A DNA stretch of 64,000 nt. Origin: ZC4RG20 sp963702105 (GTDB taxonomy: Bacteria > Pseudomonadota > Gammaproteobacteria > Steroidobacterales > Rariloculaceae). Position 1 is the stretch's first letter, and every line of letters begins with the position of its first letter. Both the position numbers and the translations under genes were made by a program. Location of the stretch: assembly GCA_963702105.1 (NCBI GenBank), contig OY969712.1:930001-994000 (forward strand), given 5' to 3'. A model generated the notes under the pieces. That model did not search any database. It had not been told where the DNA came from and worked only from the letters and a program-made list of their open reading frames with translations. Below are positions 23,811-32,652 of the stretch, one piece after another.

Positions 23811-24764
23811 TTACTTCTCCACGAGTTCGACGCGACGATTCTTTGCGCGTCCTTCTTCGGTTCTGTTGGATGCGACCGGCGCCAGATAACCGGCGCCCCA
23901 GGCTGATAGCCTCGCCGGCGCGATCCCCTGATCTCTGACCAGCGCGTCGCGCACGGCCTGCGCCCGGCGATTCGAAAGATCCATGTTGTATTCAAGACCG
24001 CCCTGGTTGTCGGTATGGCCGACGATGACCAGCTCGAGCTTCGGCTGGTCTTTCAGGAGTTGCGCGATCTGCTTGATCGTGGGTTGCGATTCAGGCTTCA
24101 GATCGGCCTTGTCGAAATCGAAATAGATCCCGTAAAGCGCGATGCGGCCGTTCTCCGCGATCTCCTTCGCCATCTTCGAGGCGCCGACCATTTTGTTGGC
24201 TATCGCCTGCTGCTCCAAGACCGACACATAGACATAACGGGGCTCCGGCGCATTGGCGTATTTCGTCACCCAGACGGAAGCGAATGCATCTCCTTCGGGG
24301 CGTTTGAGTCGCGCGCTAATGAAGCGGAAGTTGAAGCGATCCCATTCATAGAGCCCGGGTTCGGGCAAGTCGCTCGGCTTCTTAATTTGCGAAGCGAAGT
24401 CCAGCGCGCTTCCGCAATCGCCTTTGGCGGTGTCGCATTCGAAATCGACGGCGAAGCCCTGGCCTTCGAGCCGCATCCGGAAATTACGCGCGACTTCTGC
24501 AAAAGAAACGCCCTTCGGCAAGCGATAGCCGATCATGGTCAGCTTTCCTTCGACCGTTTGCGCGTTTGCGCCGCTGGAAGCGTATCGCTTGGTGATGTAG
24601 GGAAACTCGTCGAACTCCAACTGCTTGTAGACGCGGATTTCGGAACCCTCGAACCGTCCGAGCAGCGGGTCGTCTTTGCTTCCCGTGACATCCGCCGCCA
24701 ACGCGTCGGCGCTCAACAGACTCGCCGCCAACGCGACCAAAATGCCAATTTTCACACGTCTCAT
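23811..24764 (-). CDS. OmpA-family peptidoglycan-binding protein
   Basis: The start at 24764 is set by GGGGAG six bases upstream; the first 22 residues are a signal peptide (VKIGILVALAASLLSADALA). Residues about 25-205 form a unique periplasmic domain with two Cys (FECDTAKGDCGSA). The C-terminal ~105 residues are an OmpA domain: YFDFDKADLKPES, LVIVGHTDNQGG, NMDLSNRRAQAVRDALV and GRAKNRRVELVEK, with the Asp and Arg residues that bind diaminopimelate. Likely anchors to peptidoglycan. In the middle of the secreted-protein run. Confidence 0.87.
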   Translation of the reverse strand: MRRVKIGILVALAASLLSADALAADVTGSKDDPLLGRFEGSEIRVYKQLEFDEFPYITKRYASSGANAQTVEGKLTMIGYRLPKGVSFAEVARNFRMRLEGQGFAVDFECDTAKGDCGSALDFASQIKKPSDLPEPGLYEWDRFNFRFISARLKRPEGDAFASVWVTKYANAPEPRYVYVSVLEQQAIANKMVGASKMAKEIAENGRIALYGIYFDFDKADLKPESQPTIKQIAQLLKDQPKLELVIVGHTDNQGGLEYNMDLSNRRAQAVRDALVRDQGIAPARLSAWGAGYLAPVASNRTEEGRAKNRRVELVEK

Positions 24765-24959
24765 GGACATCTCCCCTATCCAAGGCCTTAAATGAGCTTC
24801 AGGTTCTATCGCCAATGCCTTGAGCGACGCTGCCGAAGAGAGTCACTCTCGGGTCGAGCGCGAGGTCGGCGTTCTCGCAACCTTGTACGTCGAGCCCTTA
24901 CTGCGCGAGCTTCTCATCGGCCCGATCGCGTTGCGGCGGCGCTCTGTTGCCCGGCGAGT

Positions 24960-26279
24960 CTATCTCACCGTCACCCAGTTTACGTGCCACTCGATCGGAT
25001 CGTTGCCGTCGGAATCCTGAAACCCGACGCCTGCGCGGCCACGTGCCGGCCCGCCACCAAGCTGCCGCCCTGAACCGGGGGGAGCAACCGCGCTCCTTCC
25101 CTCAACCAGGACCTTGGTCTGCTTTAGGTAATGATCGGAATTGGTGAACGCGAGTAAGAACCCCTGTATGACGGCTTTCCCGCTGGCAGACGGCAACTGG
25201 CCCGAATCGTAGACCGCGGAGCTGCCCGAAAGAGCTCCGTGGCCGGTGATCATCGAATCCGGCACCCAGGCGTATTGCACGCTGACCCGGTAACGGCGCA
25301 AGTTGTTGACGGTGGACTCATTCTTGAACGTGCCACTCAAGATATTGGCGCTTTCGATATTCATCAAGAACGCGCCTTGGGGCACGAAGATCGTCTCCAG
25401 CACATTTCCCGCACTGAACATCCCACGGAAATCCGGCCCCTGGTCGTCGAGCAGATCGACCCTGATCTTATCGGTCCGAGGATCGATCCTGACGCCGATT
25501 ACTCTGACGTTGGCGTCAGTATTATCCGGCCGGCGGAACGAAAAGCCCGTGAGAACCGGCGTATAGTGGCCGCTCGCAGGGGGCGTGATATCCATTTCGA
25601 ATTCGCCGCCGCCTTCGGCCGAGACCGCACCCTGGATGAAGGCGGGCGATTGCCACCACGAGGCGTCGGCAGCAAACGGGTCATTGGAGTCCCCATCGGC
25701 AAACGAGAAAAGCGCGCTGTCGCTTTCTCTCAAGATGCTCATTTCGCGCAGCTTGTGGTCGCCGTTCAGGAAGGAAAGGTCAAAGGTCCCCAGGCCGGCG
25801 CCGCCGCTGAACTCGCGCGAGGGCGCGGCGGAAATTCGTTTGGTTGCCCTTGAAGTGCGGGCCGTCACCGCGGCGGCGTCCGTCATGGCGAGGGTCCCGG
25901 GGAGCCTTCTCGGCACAAGAACGACGCCCGGGGATGTCGATGCACCGGCATTGCATCTCGCCAACTGTGCTGCGGTCAAGTGCGATTTGGGATGGCCGTA
26001 GCTTGCGAGCTGTCCCACCCGCCTGGCTAACGCGTTGCAGGCGCTCACGCCGGGTGTCGGCCAGGGTCCGCTGATGGTGCATCGGTTGCCCGAGCATTTC
26101 CAAGTCAGCGATCCGGCTCGCACGGTGCCTTGTCTGGCGGCACGCGGCGCTACCGTTACCGCGGTGTATGGAAAGTCGGCTGCCGCCGCGGGCGGGCCGG
26201 CGCCGAGTGAAGAGAACAACAGCGCAAAGCCCGCCAACATGGGCGAGCGTGTCCAAGGCAATAGAGTTTCACGTTTCAT
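24960..26279 (-). CDS. Exported protein with one Cys-pair module and duplicated C-terminal repeats
   Basis: The ATG at 26279 has AGAGGA upstream and yields a signal peptide (MLAGFALLFSSLGAGPPAAA). Residues about 45-105 hold the four-Cys module LTWKCSGNRCTISGPW ... VSACNALARRVGQLASYG ... LTAAQLARCN shared with the protein at 20946. The C-terminal part has a related pair: NGDHKLREMSILRES ... FADGDSNDPFAADASWW and TNSDHYLKQTKVLVEG ... FQDSDGNDPIEWHVNW, separated by a beta-rich domain (YRVSVQYAWVPDS). Function unknown; the sequence architecture suggests an extracellular binding protein. Confidence 0.78.
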   Translation of the reverse strand: MKRETLLPWTRSPMLAGFALLFSSLGAGPPAAAADFPYTAVTVAPRAARQGTVRAGSLTWKCSGNRCTISGPWPTPGVSACNALARRVGQLASYGHPKSHLTAAQLARCNAGASTSPGVVLVPRRLPGTLAMTDAAAVTARTSRATKRISAAPSREFSGGAGLGTFDLSFLNGDHKLREMSILRESDSALFSFADGDSNDPFAADASWWQSPAFIQGAVSAEGGGEFEMDITPPASGHYTPVLTGFSFRRPDNTDANVRVIGVRIDPRTDKIRVDLLDDQGPDFRGMFSAGNVLETIFVPQGAFLMNIESANILSGTFKNESTVNNLRRYRVSVQYAWVPDSMITGHGALSGSSAVYDSGQLPSASGKAVIQGFLLAFTNSDHYLKQTKVLVEGRSAVAPPGSGRQLGGGPARGRAGVGFQDSDGNDPIEWHVNWVTVR

Positions 26280-26357
26280 GGAACCGTCCTCTTGCAATTT
26301 CGTCAGTCTTTGAAGGGCTCGCCAAGCGATCGAAGGCTTCGAGCCGCGTTTCCGACA

Positions 26358-27392
26358 TCATTGACTCTTATCGTCCTGCGACGGAGCGGACACGGCTCCA
26401 TTGACGCGATGGTATTCGCAAAGCGGCCCGGCTCCCGGCGTCGCCTCATGGATGCGTCCGGATACGGGGTCGAAACCCATGGCCTGCGGCATCGGTTCTG
26501 CGAGTCGCGATTCGCCGGTATCGACAGACAGTTCGATTACAGCGAGATTTCTCGCGTGCCAGCTTCCGCTGCGCCTGACGATACCCGACCACACGCATGT
26601 CGCGCCACGCCGGCACGGTGAGACGTAGTCGATGGCCGCGAAGCGGCCGCCCGCTTGGAGCGTCAATTGCCGGTCGTACTTCCGAGCACCGCAAGCCGCG
26701 GCGGTCCAAGTACCAATGAGTGATTCGACTGTCGGTTCCGGCCGTGCCGGAGGCGCGGCAGTGGTTCGCGCGCCGGCGTCGAAGCGCAGCACGCCGCCCT
26801 TCTTCGCGTCGACCATGGCCATCGGATTGAAGTCGCCGTCGGGGCGGACGCGCCAAGCGAGGCGAAATTCAGGATCCTTGCCGGTACCGAGATTCAGATC
26901 GTAAAAGCCCAAAACGGCATCGGCCCCCCTGCGCGGCTCGTAATCCGCGCCGAATCGCGGCTCGGAACGGACTTCGGCCAGCCATGTTGCGATCGCACCA
27001 TCGCGCGCAATGTCCGGTTGATGATCGACGGGGAAGGCGCTTGCGGGTGGTGTCGGGCCGCCGAGAAGCCGTGGCTTGCCGGTATCCGGTTCCCTCTCGA
27101 CGTTCCCGCCGGAGTCGAAGGAATAGCCAGTGTCGTGATCGAAGATCGGCAGCTCGGCAAATCGGTTCTGCACCCAAACGACGGTTCCGTGCTCGCCGCG
27201 AACTATCCGACTCCGCGTGTCTTTGTCGAAGTCGATGCCGTTTGCGCGAAACAGCAGCATGACTTGAAATCCACTGTCGGCTTGTCGCCTGGTCACCTGG
27301 ACATTTGTCGAAGCCGAGCCCTGTCCGAGCGCGGCCGTGGTCGCCGTCAAGAGAAGCGCCGTGACGATGGTCTCTGAGCACGTCGATTTCAT
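26358..27392 (-). CDS. Exported FTP/PepSY-propeptide-like protein (long form)
   Basis: Start at 27392 (AGGAG eight bases upstream). A signal peptide (VTALLLTATTAALGQ) precedes ~200 residues similar in pattern to the protein at 22998: GTVVWVQNRFAELPIFDHDT ... SFDSGGNVEREPDTGKPRLL and FYDLNLGTGKDPEFRLAWRV ... DAKKGGVLRFDAG, like the FTP and PepSY parts of metalloprotease propeptides. A further ~110 residues (ESLIGTWTAAACGARKYDRQ ... SPCRRGATCVWSGIV) form a Cys-containing beta-rich domain. No catalytic zinc site. A tandem, non-adjacent paralogue pair in the same run. Confidence 0.68.
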   Translation of the reverse strand: MKSTCSETIVTALLLTATTAALGQGSASTNVQVTRRQADSGFQVMLLFRANGIDFDKDTRSRIVRGEHGTVVWVQNRFAELPIFDHDTGYSFDSGGNVEREPDTGKPRLLGGPTPPASAFPVDHQPDIARDGAIATWLAEVRSEPRFGADYEPRRGADAVLGFYDLNLGTGKDPEFRLAWRVRPDGDFNPMAMVDAKKGGVLRFDAGARTTAAPPARPEPTVESLIGTWTAAACGARKYDRQLTLQAGGRFAAIDYVSPCRRGATCVWSGIVRRSGSWHARNLAVIELSVDTGESRLAEPMPQAMGFDPVSGRIHEATPGAGPLCEYHRVNGAVSAPSQDDKSQ

Positions 27393-27661
27393 CGCGTCCA
27401 CTCCTGGCTAGGTCTCTCTCTGCTGCGGGACTGCCGCTCATCGTCGTAGTGAAGACGATCGATGCCTGGTCGGGCTCACGGGGCCCCGACAGATCAGTCA
27501 CGCCATTGTTGCGCTGGAGTTTAATCCCATGGCATGAACCATGCCTGAACCGATAGGAAATTTGAACGGTTCGGGCAGTCATCGATGACGCTGCGGCCCG
27601 CAGATGCGCATGACCGTGACCTTCGGGTCGCCGTCCTCGAAGAGGCCGCGCCGCCGGCTGA
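27393..27661. other. Intergenic stretch with minor IS debris
   Basis: It carries the promoter side of the minus-strand gene at 27392. At 27650-27690 the minus strand reads ANLFFQLISRR, similar to the conserved C-terminal part of IS21 IstB, too short to call. Confidence 0.35.
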
Positions 27662-28420
27662 TTAGCTGGAAGAACAGGTTCGCCCGCTGCGGAGCTGGAA
27701 CGCCGGTGGAATGAGACGCTCAAACGTTACCGCGAGATCGAGCAAGAGTTGCAGGCACTGAACGCGAACCGTCCCGAGCCGTTGAGTCAGGACACGCGCA
27801 ATGCGCTTCTACAGCTCGGCGAAGATCTGTCCGCTCTTTGGCATGATCCGGCGACCTCGCAACAGCTGAAGAGGCGCATCGTGCGTACACTGCTGCACGA
27901 AATCGTCGTCCGCAAGGAAGGCGAGAAGATTTTTCTGCGATTGCATTGGCAGGGCGGAGATCATACGGAATTCGACTTTCTGAAAAACAAGACCGGTCAA
28001 CACCGTTATGCGACGCCGGACAACATTGTGCGGCTGGTCCGAGAACTCGCGCGCGTTCAACCGGATCGGGGGATTGTCGCGATCCTCAACCGCCTGGGCG
28101 TAAGGACCGGACGCGGACACGCCTGGACTGAAGGGCGGCTACGAACTTTTCGCACGTCTCATGATATTGCCGTGTATGTAGAAGGAGAGCGACTCGCGCG
28201 CGGTGAATTGACGTTGGAGGAGACAGCGAGCAGGCTCAACGCCAGCCGGGAGACGGTACGCCGCTTAATCGTGAGTAAGGTGCTTCCCGCGCGTCAGGCA
28301 TGCAAGGGTGCGCCATGGATAATCGAACAGAGCGCCGTTGAACGGTTGATTGCCGAAACAAGTGCTGTGAGCGGTCCACGCACAAAAGACCCAGATCAAC
28401 TAGCCCTTAAACTTCAATGA
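27662..28420 (+). pseudogene. Large serine recombinase, C-terminal part only
   Basis: The frame is open from 27662. It reads AELERRWNETLKRYREIEQE (the coiled-coil after the zinc ribbon of large serine recombinases), then QQLKRRIVRTLLHEIVVRKE and LHWQGGDHTEFDFLKNKTGQ, typical of their C-terminal region. Near the end, LTLEETASRLNASRETVRRL plus PWIIEQSAVERL forms an excisionase-type helix-turn-helix. The N-terminal resolvase domain with the catalytic Ser and the recombinase domain are missing, so it cannot recombine. A shorter ATG/TTG-started product from 27749 could still be made. Confidence 0.75.
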
Positions 28421-28542
28421 CGTAGGAAGGTGTGCATCATGTCGCAAGATCGGAGGCTCGGAAGCGGACAACAATTACGTATGTGGTAGCTTTTCCGGGA
28501 CTTCTGCAACCGACCCAAAGGCGTCATCGATTGGGTACACCC

Positions 28543-29073
28543 ATGTTCACCACGAGCCGCCTGCTACTCAGGCCCTATAAGCCTACGGACTGGGAATTCG
28601 TACACGTCTATGCCGCAGTTCCGGAGTTCTCGCAGTACGAGCTTTGGGGTCCGAACTCGGTAGAGGACACGAAGGAATTTATAGCCCGTTGCATCGCGGA
28701 GACCTCCTCCGAGCCGGTTGCGGGATATCAGCTTGCTATGGAGCTTCAAGAAACAAACGTGCTTATCGGCGGCTGCACGCTCAAGAAGCAGCATTCAGAA
28801 GCAAACGAAGCCTATCTCGGCTATGCGGTCAACCCGGGCTACCAGAATCAGGGGTACCCGACCGAAGCAGCGATCGCGTTGATTCGGTTCGGTTTCGATC
28901 AGTTAAATCTCTCGTGTATCTGCGCGACGTGCGATACGCGAAACGTAGCGTCTTGGCGGGTCATGGAGAAGGCCGGGCTGCACAGAACAGCATTGATTCG
29001 CGGTGACCGTATCCGAAAGGGCGCTAGGTCCGACAGCTATCGCTATGAGATCCGCAGAAAGGGCGAGGTATGA
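28543..29073 (+). CDS. GNAT family N-acetyltransferase (RimJ/RimL-like)
   Basis: The 176-residue product begins MFTTSRLLLRPYKPTDWEFV, the standard start of RimJ/RimL-type acetyltransferases. It shows the acetyl-CoA pyrophosphate-binding region in degenerate form (GYAVNPGYQNQGYPTEAAIA, Q/R-x-x-G-x-G/A replaced by QNQGYP) and the C-terminal CDTRNVASWRVMEKAGLHRT motif typical of the group. Substrate unknown; relatives acetylate ribosomal proteins, aminoglycosides or other amines. An upstream TTG at 28531 is an alternative start. Codon use is less GC-rich than the chromosomal average, and it sits between recombinase remnants. Confidence 0.85.
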   Translation: MFTTSRLLLRPYKPTDWEFVHVYAAVPEFSQYELWGPNSVEDTKEFIARCIAETSSEPVAGYQLAMELQETNVLIGGCTLKKQHSEANEAYLGYAVNPGYQNQGYPTEAAIALIRFGFDQLNLSCICATCDTRNVASWRVMEKAGLHRTALIRGDRIRKGARSDSYRYEIRRKGEV

Positions 29074-29306
29074 CTGCTCCTGGCCGGAAGCCGAAGTCGT
29101 TTTCAGGGTCTACGTGCGGCTCTCGGGCGTCTCGAATGGGCTCCGAAGCAGAGGTTGGACGTAGACCAGTTCCGTTAACGCGAAACTTAGCCGGATTGCG
29201 TCCCCGGTAGTGGTGTACGAGGGCTAAGCTGATTTGAGGCGGCGGCCATCGTGAGTCTTGGTAATGTAGGGTTACGACACGCTCAACTTCGCCAAGGAGC
29301 TACACG

Positions 29307-29400
29307 ATGACCACCAAGACCAATATCGCACTCGCCGAACTCGCGGAATAGGGGGCGGACGCCGAACTGCTGCGCGAGATGATCCAGTACGTCGCCCAGC
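29307..29400 (+). pseudogene. IS256-family transposase N-terminal fragment, interrupted by the RIT element
   Basis: Translation MTTKTNIALAELAE, an in-frame TAG at 29349, then GADAELLREMIQYVAQR matches the beginning of IS256/mutator-type transposases. The match ends at base 29400, exactly where the RIT left inverted repeat begins, so the RIT element inserted into this gene; the other half is not found on the right side. Confidence 0.75.
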
Positions 29401-29469
29401 GATTATGCCGACTCCGCGCCCCTGGACCTTGCCTGAGGCGGAGAACGGGCTCGCGAGGTCGGCATAATC
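29401..29469 (+). repeat. RIT left terminal inverted repeat
   Basis: Begins GATTATGCCGAC and ends GTCGGCATAATC, so the 69-bp repeat is itself an interrupted palindrome with 12-bp arms. Confidence 0.92.
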
Positions 29470-29513
29470 TAGGCGAGGCTTCCTCCCCCAGGATCTGAAG
29501 AGGGAGAAGCCCG

Positions 29514-30722
29514 ATGTCCCATCCGTCACGGGTCCGGATGACCGGACCGCTTACCCCATTCGCCGAAGGCTTTGCTGCCGAGTTGAGCAAGCAGGGCTAT
29601 CGGTCTGGCGCCGCTGCGAACCAACTGCAGCTGATTGCGCACCTGAGTCGATGGCTCGCTGCGAAGGGCGTGGGCGCCGAGAGCCTTACCAGCCCGGTTC
29701 TCAACGACTTTCTTGCTGCCCGACGCGCACAGGGCTACACCCTATGGCTCTCGCCCAAAGCGCTGATGCCATTCCTCGGCTACTTGCGCGATATTGGAAT
29801 CACAGTCGCCGAGTCGGGGATCGAACTGACTCCGGTTGAGAGACTGCTCGCCGACTACCACAGGTACTTGCTCGAGGCGCGAGGACTTGCTGACACCTCG
29901 GCTCGCGGCTACGTGGACATGGTCCGGCCATTTGTCCTTCACAGATCGGTCGACGGCGACCTCGACTGGGCGGGCTTGAAGGCCGCGGATGTGACCGCGT
30001 TCGTGCTCTCGGCGTGTCATCGTCGCTCTGCCGGATCGGCAAAGCTGCTCATCACGGCGTCGCGCTCGCTGCTCGGCTACCTGTATATGGAGGGGCTGAT
30101 CCACAAGCCGTTGGCCGCAGCGGTGCCGTCGGTCGCCAGTTCGAAGCTCGCCGGATTACCTCGGGCGCTCGAAGCCGGCGAAGTCGATCGCCTCCTGGCA
30201 GCTTGCGATCGACGAACGCGCACGGGCCGGCGAGACTTCGCCATGCTCATGCTGCTCGTTCGCCTCGGCTTGCGTGCCGGGGAGGTATGCAAGCTGAGCC
30301 TTGACGACCTCGACTGGCGCACTGGCGCACTGAGCGTCCGAGGCAAGGGGGGTCGGATCGAGCGTCTGCCCTTGCCGCCGGATGTCGGCGAGGCACTGGC
30401 CGGATACCTGCGGCACAGCCGTCCCGCTACGGCGCAAGGTCGCACAGTCTTTGTCCGCGTTCGAGCTCCACACCGGCCTCTCACATCGGGTGCCGTCACG
30501 AACGCGGTGCTGACGGCCGCTTCCCGCGCCGAGCTGCCCGCCGTGACGGCTCACCGGCTGCGTCACACGGTGGCGACGCAGATGGTTCGCTCAGGTGTTC
30601 CGCTTCCCGAGGTCAGCCAAGTACTCCGCCATCGCCGGCTTCTGACGACCGCGATCTACGCGAAGATCGATCGAGATGGCCTCCGTTGTTTGGCGCGCCG
30701 ATGGCCAGGAGGTGCGCCATGA
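29514..30722 (+). CDS. ritA: RIT tyrosine recombinase A
   Basis: This 402-residue intact recombinase starts at 29514 with AGGGAG seven bases upstream. An N-terminal core-binding region (two helical SAM-like parts, up to about residue 215) precedes the catalytic domain: Arg I in LVRLGLRAGEVCKL (about 251), Lys in VRGKGGRIERLPL, His-x-x-Arg in AHRLRHTVATQM (345-348), the second His/Arg region VLRHRRLLTTAIY, and the nucleophilic Tyr at about 381. The hydrophobic third basic position reads R rather than H (LRHRR), to be noted. The stop overlaps ritB by ATGA. Confidence 0.9.
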   Translation: MSHPSRVRMTGPLTPFAEGFAAELSKQGYRSGAAANQLQLIAHLSRWLAAKGVGAESLTSPVLNDFLAARRAQGYTLWLSPKALMPFLGYLRDIGITVAESGIELTPVERLLADYHRYLLEARGLADTSARGYVDMVRPFVLHRSVDGDLDWAGLKAADVTAFVLSACHRRSAGSAKLLITASRSLLGYLYMEGLIHKPLAAAVPSVASSKLAGLPRALEAGEVDRLLAACDRRTRTGRRDFAMLMLLVRLGLRAGEVCKLSLDDLDWRTGALSVRGKGGRIERLPLPPDVGEALAGYLRHSRPATAQGRTVFVRVRAPHRPLTSGAVTNAVLTAASRAELPAVTAHRLRHTVATQMVRSGVPLPEVSQVLRHRRLLTTAIYAKIDRDGLRCLARRWPGGAP

Positions 30723-31641
30723 CCACGTTACGCCAGGCGTTGGCCGATTACCTGCGACTGCGGCGTTCGCTCGGCTACAAGCTGCACCGACCAGAGAAGT
30801 TACTACGGCAGTTCCTCGACTATCTCGAAGCCGCGGGGGGCGAGGCGATCACGACCGAGCATGCTCTGGCGTGGGCCTGCCAACCAAAGAGCAGCGACAG
30901 CAGTTGGCAGAGCCAGGGCTTGTCGGTCGTCCGAGGCTTCGCGAACTACCTGCAGAACATAGACATCGATGCGGAGGTGCCACCACGGGACTTGCTGCCC
31001 TGGCGGCCGCGACGCGCGAGTCCCTACTTGTACACCGAGCAGGAGATCGTGGTGCTGATCGAGGCAGCGAAGACGCTGAGTTCGCCGCTTCGTGTCGCCA
31101 CTTACCGAACCCTGATCGGACTGCTCGCCGTCACCGGCATGCGCGTCGGCGAGGCGATCAACCTCGACCGCGACGACTTCGACGCCCGGCATGCTCTGCT
31201 CGTCATTCGTCACGCGAAGTTCAACAAGACCCGCGAGCTCCCATTGCACGCGACGACCGTCGCGGCCCTGCGTCGTTACCTCGCACGGCGCGATCGTCAG
31301 CGGCTCCAGGCGAGGAGTCACGCGCTCCTGATCTCGCCAGCCGGCACTCGGCTTCTCTACTGCAACGTTCAGTGGACGTTCCAGCGACTGGTCCGCCAGG
31401 CGGGGCTCGTCGCCCGAACTCGCTCCTGTCGGCCACGTATCCATGACCTTCGCCACAGCTTCGCTGTCCAGACGCTGATCGAGGCCTACCAGGACGGCTG
31501 GATACGCAGCAGCGGCTGACGGTGCTCTCAACGTACCTCGGGCACGTCGATCCGGGGCGGACGTACTGGTACCTGTCCGCCTCTCCGGAGTTGCTCGCCA
31601 GAGCCGCCGAACGCTTGGAGCAGCACGGAGAAGGACCATGA
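30719..31641 (+). pseudogene. ritB: RIT tyrosine recombinase B, frameshifted near the 3' end
   Basis: Starts MTTLRQALADYLRLRRSLGY with AGGAGG upstream. The catalytic domain is readable (LAVTGMRVGEAINL, RHAKFNKTRELPL, IHDLRHSFAVQTLIEAY) until about 31497, where the frame is lost and a stop follows at 31517-31519. In another frame the end continues TQQRLTVLSTYLGHVDPGRT and YWYLSASPELLARAAERLEQ, containing the last His and the Tyr nucleophile, and stops at 31639-31641 overlapping ritC. A one- or two-base indel therefore separates the nucleophile from the rest. Confidence 0.85.
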
Positions 31642-32538
31642 GCGCCCTCGGACCGACTCTGCAGAGCTTCTTCACCGATCGGCTCATGCGCGAGCGTGAC
31701 GCGAGCCCGCTGACTGTGGCTGCCTATCGCGACACCTGGCGACTGTTGCTTGGCTTTGCGAGCAAGCGAACTGGCAAGCCGCCATCCGCGTTGGACTTCG
31801 ACGACCTCAACGTTCCGCTCATCGGCGCGTTCTTGGACCATCTCGAGCACGATCGGGGGAATACGGTGCGCACGCCCAATGCGCGGCTCGCGGCCATCCG
31901 CTCGCTGTTCCGCTACGCGGCCCTACGCCACCCGGAGCATGCAGCCAGCATTGGTCGCGTCCCTGCAATCAATCGGACGGCGTGATTGCGCCATGCTGCT
32001 CGTCGCCGTACAAACCGGACTTCGGATCTCCGAGCTGATCGGCCTGTGCCCTGGTGATGTACACCTCGGCGCCGGCGCACACCTCATCTGCCACGGCAAG
32101 GGCCGCAAAGAGCGGGTCACTCCGCTGACCTCTGCAACCGTTAAGGTCCTACGGGACTGGATCACAAAGCAGCAGGCCACGACGACCAACCGGTTGTTCC
32201 CGACACGAACGGGCACACCGCTCAGCCGTGAGGCGATCGAGCGCCGCATCGCTCTCTACACGGCTACGGCAGCAAAGGTCTGCCCGACTCTGACCAAGAA
32301 AAACGTCACTGCCTATGTGCTTCGTCATACCGCAGCTATGCGGCTGCTCGAAGCCGGCATCGACACTACAGTGATCGCACTGTGGCTCGGCCACGAACAT
32401 GTCGAGACCACGGCGATCTATCTGCAGGCTCATCTGGCGATCAAGGAACGCGCGCTCGCAAAGATCCGCGCACCGCAAACCCGGATTGGGCGCTATCGGC
32501 CCCGCGATGCACTGCTCACGTTCCTCGAGGCGCTTTGA
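31638..32538 (+). pseudogene. ritC: RIT tyrosine recombinase C, frameshifted with linker deletion
   Basis: The N-terminal domain starts at 31638 (MSALGPTLQSFFTDRLMRER) and runs to a stop at 31985. The catalytic domain continues in another frame from about 31960: MLLVAVQTGLRISELIGL, CHGKGRKERVTPL, VLRHTAAMRLLEAGIDTTVI, ALWLGHEHVETTAIYLQ, all catalytic residues present. The ~25-residue interdomain linker expected in RitC is missing at the junction, so this is a deletion rather than a simple base miscall. The stop codon lies across the start of the right inverted repeat. Confidence 0.85.
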
Positions 32539-32605
32539 TTATGCCGACCTCGCGAGCCCGTTCTCCGCCTCAGGCAAGGTCCAGGGGCGCCAAGTCGGCA
32601 TAATC
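32537..32605 (-). repeat. RIT right terminal inverted repeat
   Basis: Reverse complement of 29401-29469 with two mismatches (near the 14th-15th base of the element-inner side). It also carries the 12-bp arms GATTATGCCGAC/GTCGGCATAATC. Confidence 0.92.
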
Positions 32606-32620
32606 CGATGGTCGGCGTAA

Positions 32621-32652
32621 TGCACTTTATGCCGAGGTCGGCATAAAGTGCA
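32621..32652. repeat. 32-bp near-perfect palindrome outside the RIT element
   Basis: TGCACTTTATGCCGA, then GG, then TCGGCATAAAGTGCA: 15-bp arms, perfect. Its core TTATGCCGA is the same as in the RIT repeat ends, and a third partial copy (GTCGGCGTAAT) lies between at 32611-32621. Could be a recombinase-binding site or the scar of another element end. Confidence 0.8.

Larger units (their letters stand above)
29401..32605 (+). mobile_element. RIT element (recombinase in trio)
   Basis: Three consecutive tyrosine recombinase genes, overlapping by ATGA, between two 69-bp inverted repeats (67 of 69 positions identical when one is reverse-complemented). This is the defining structure of RIT elements. 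The total is 3.2 kb with no cargo. RitA is intact, RitB and RitC are each disrupted, so the copy is probably immobile on its own. The left end lies inside an IS256 transposase fragment; the right end faces a truncated chromosomal gene. Confidence 0.9.
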
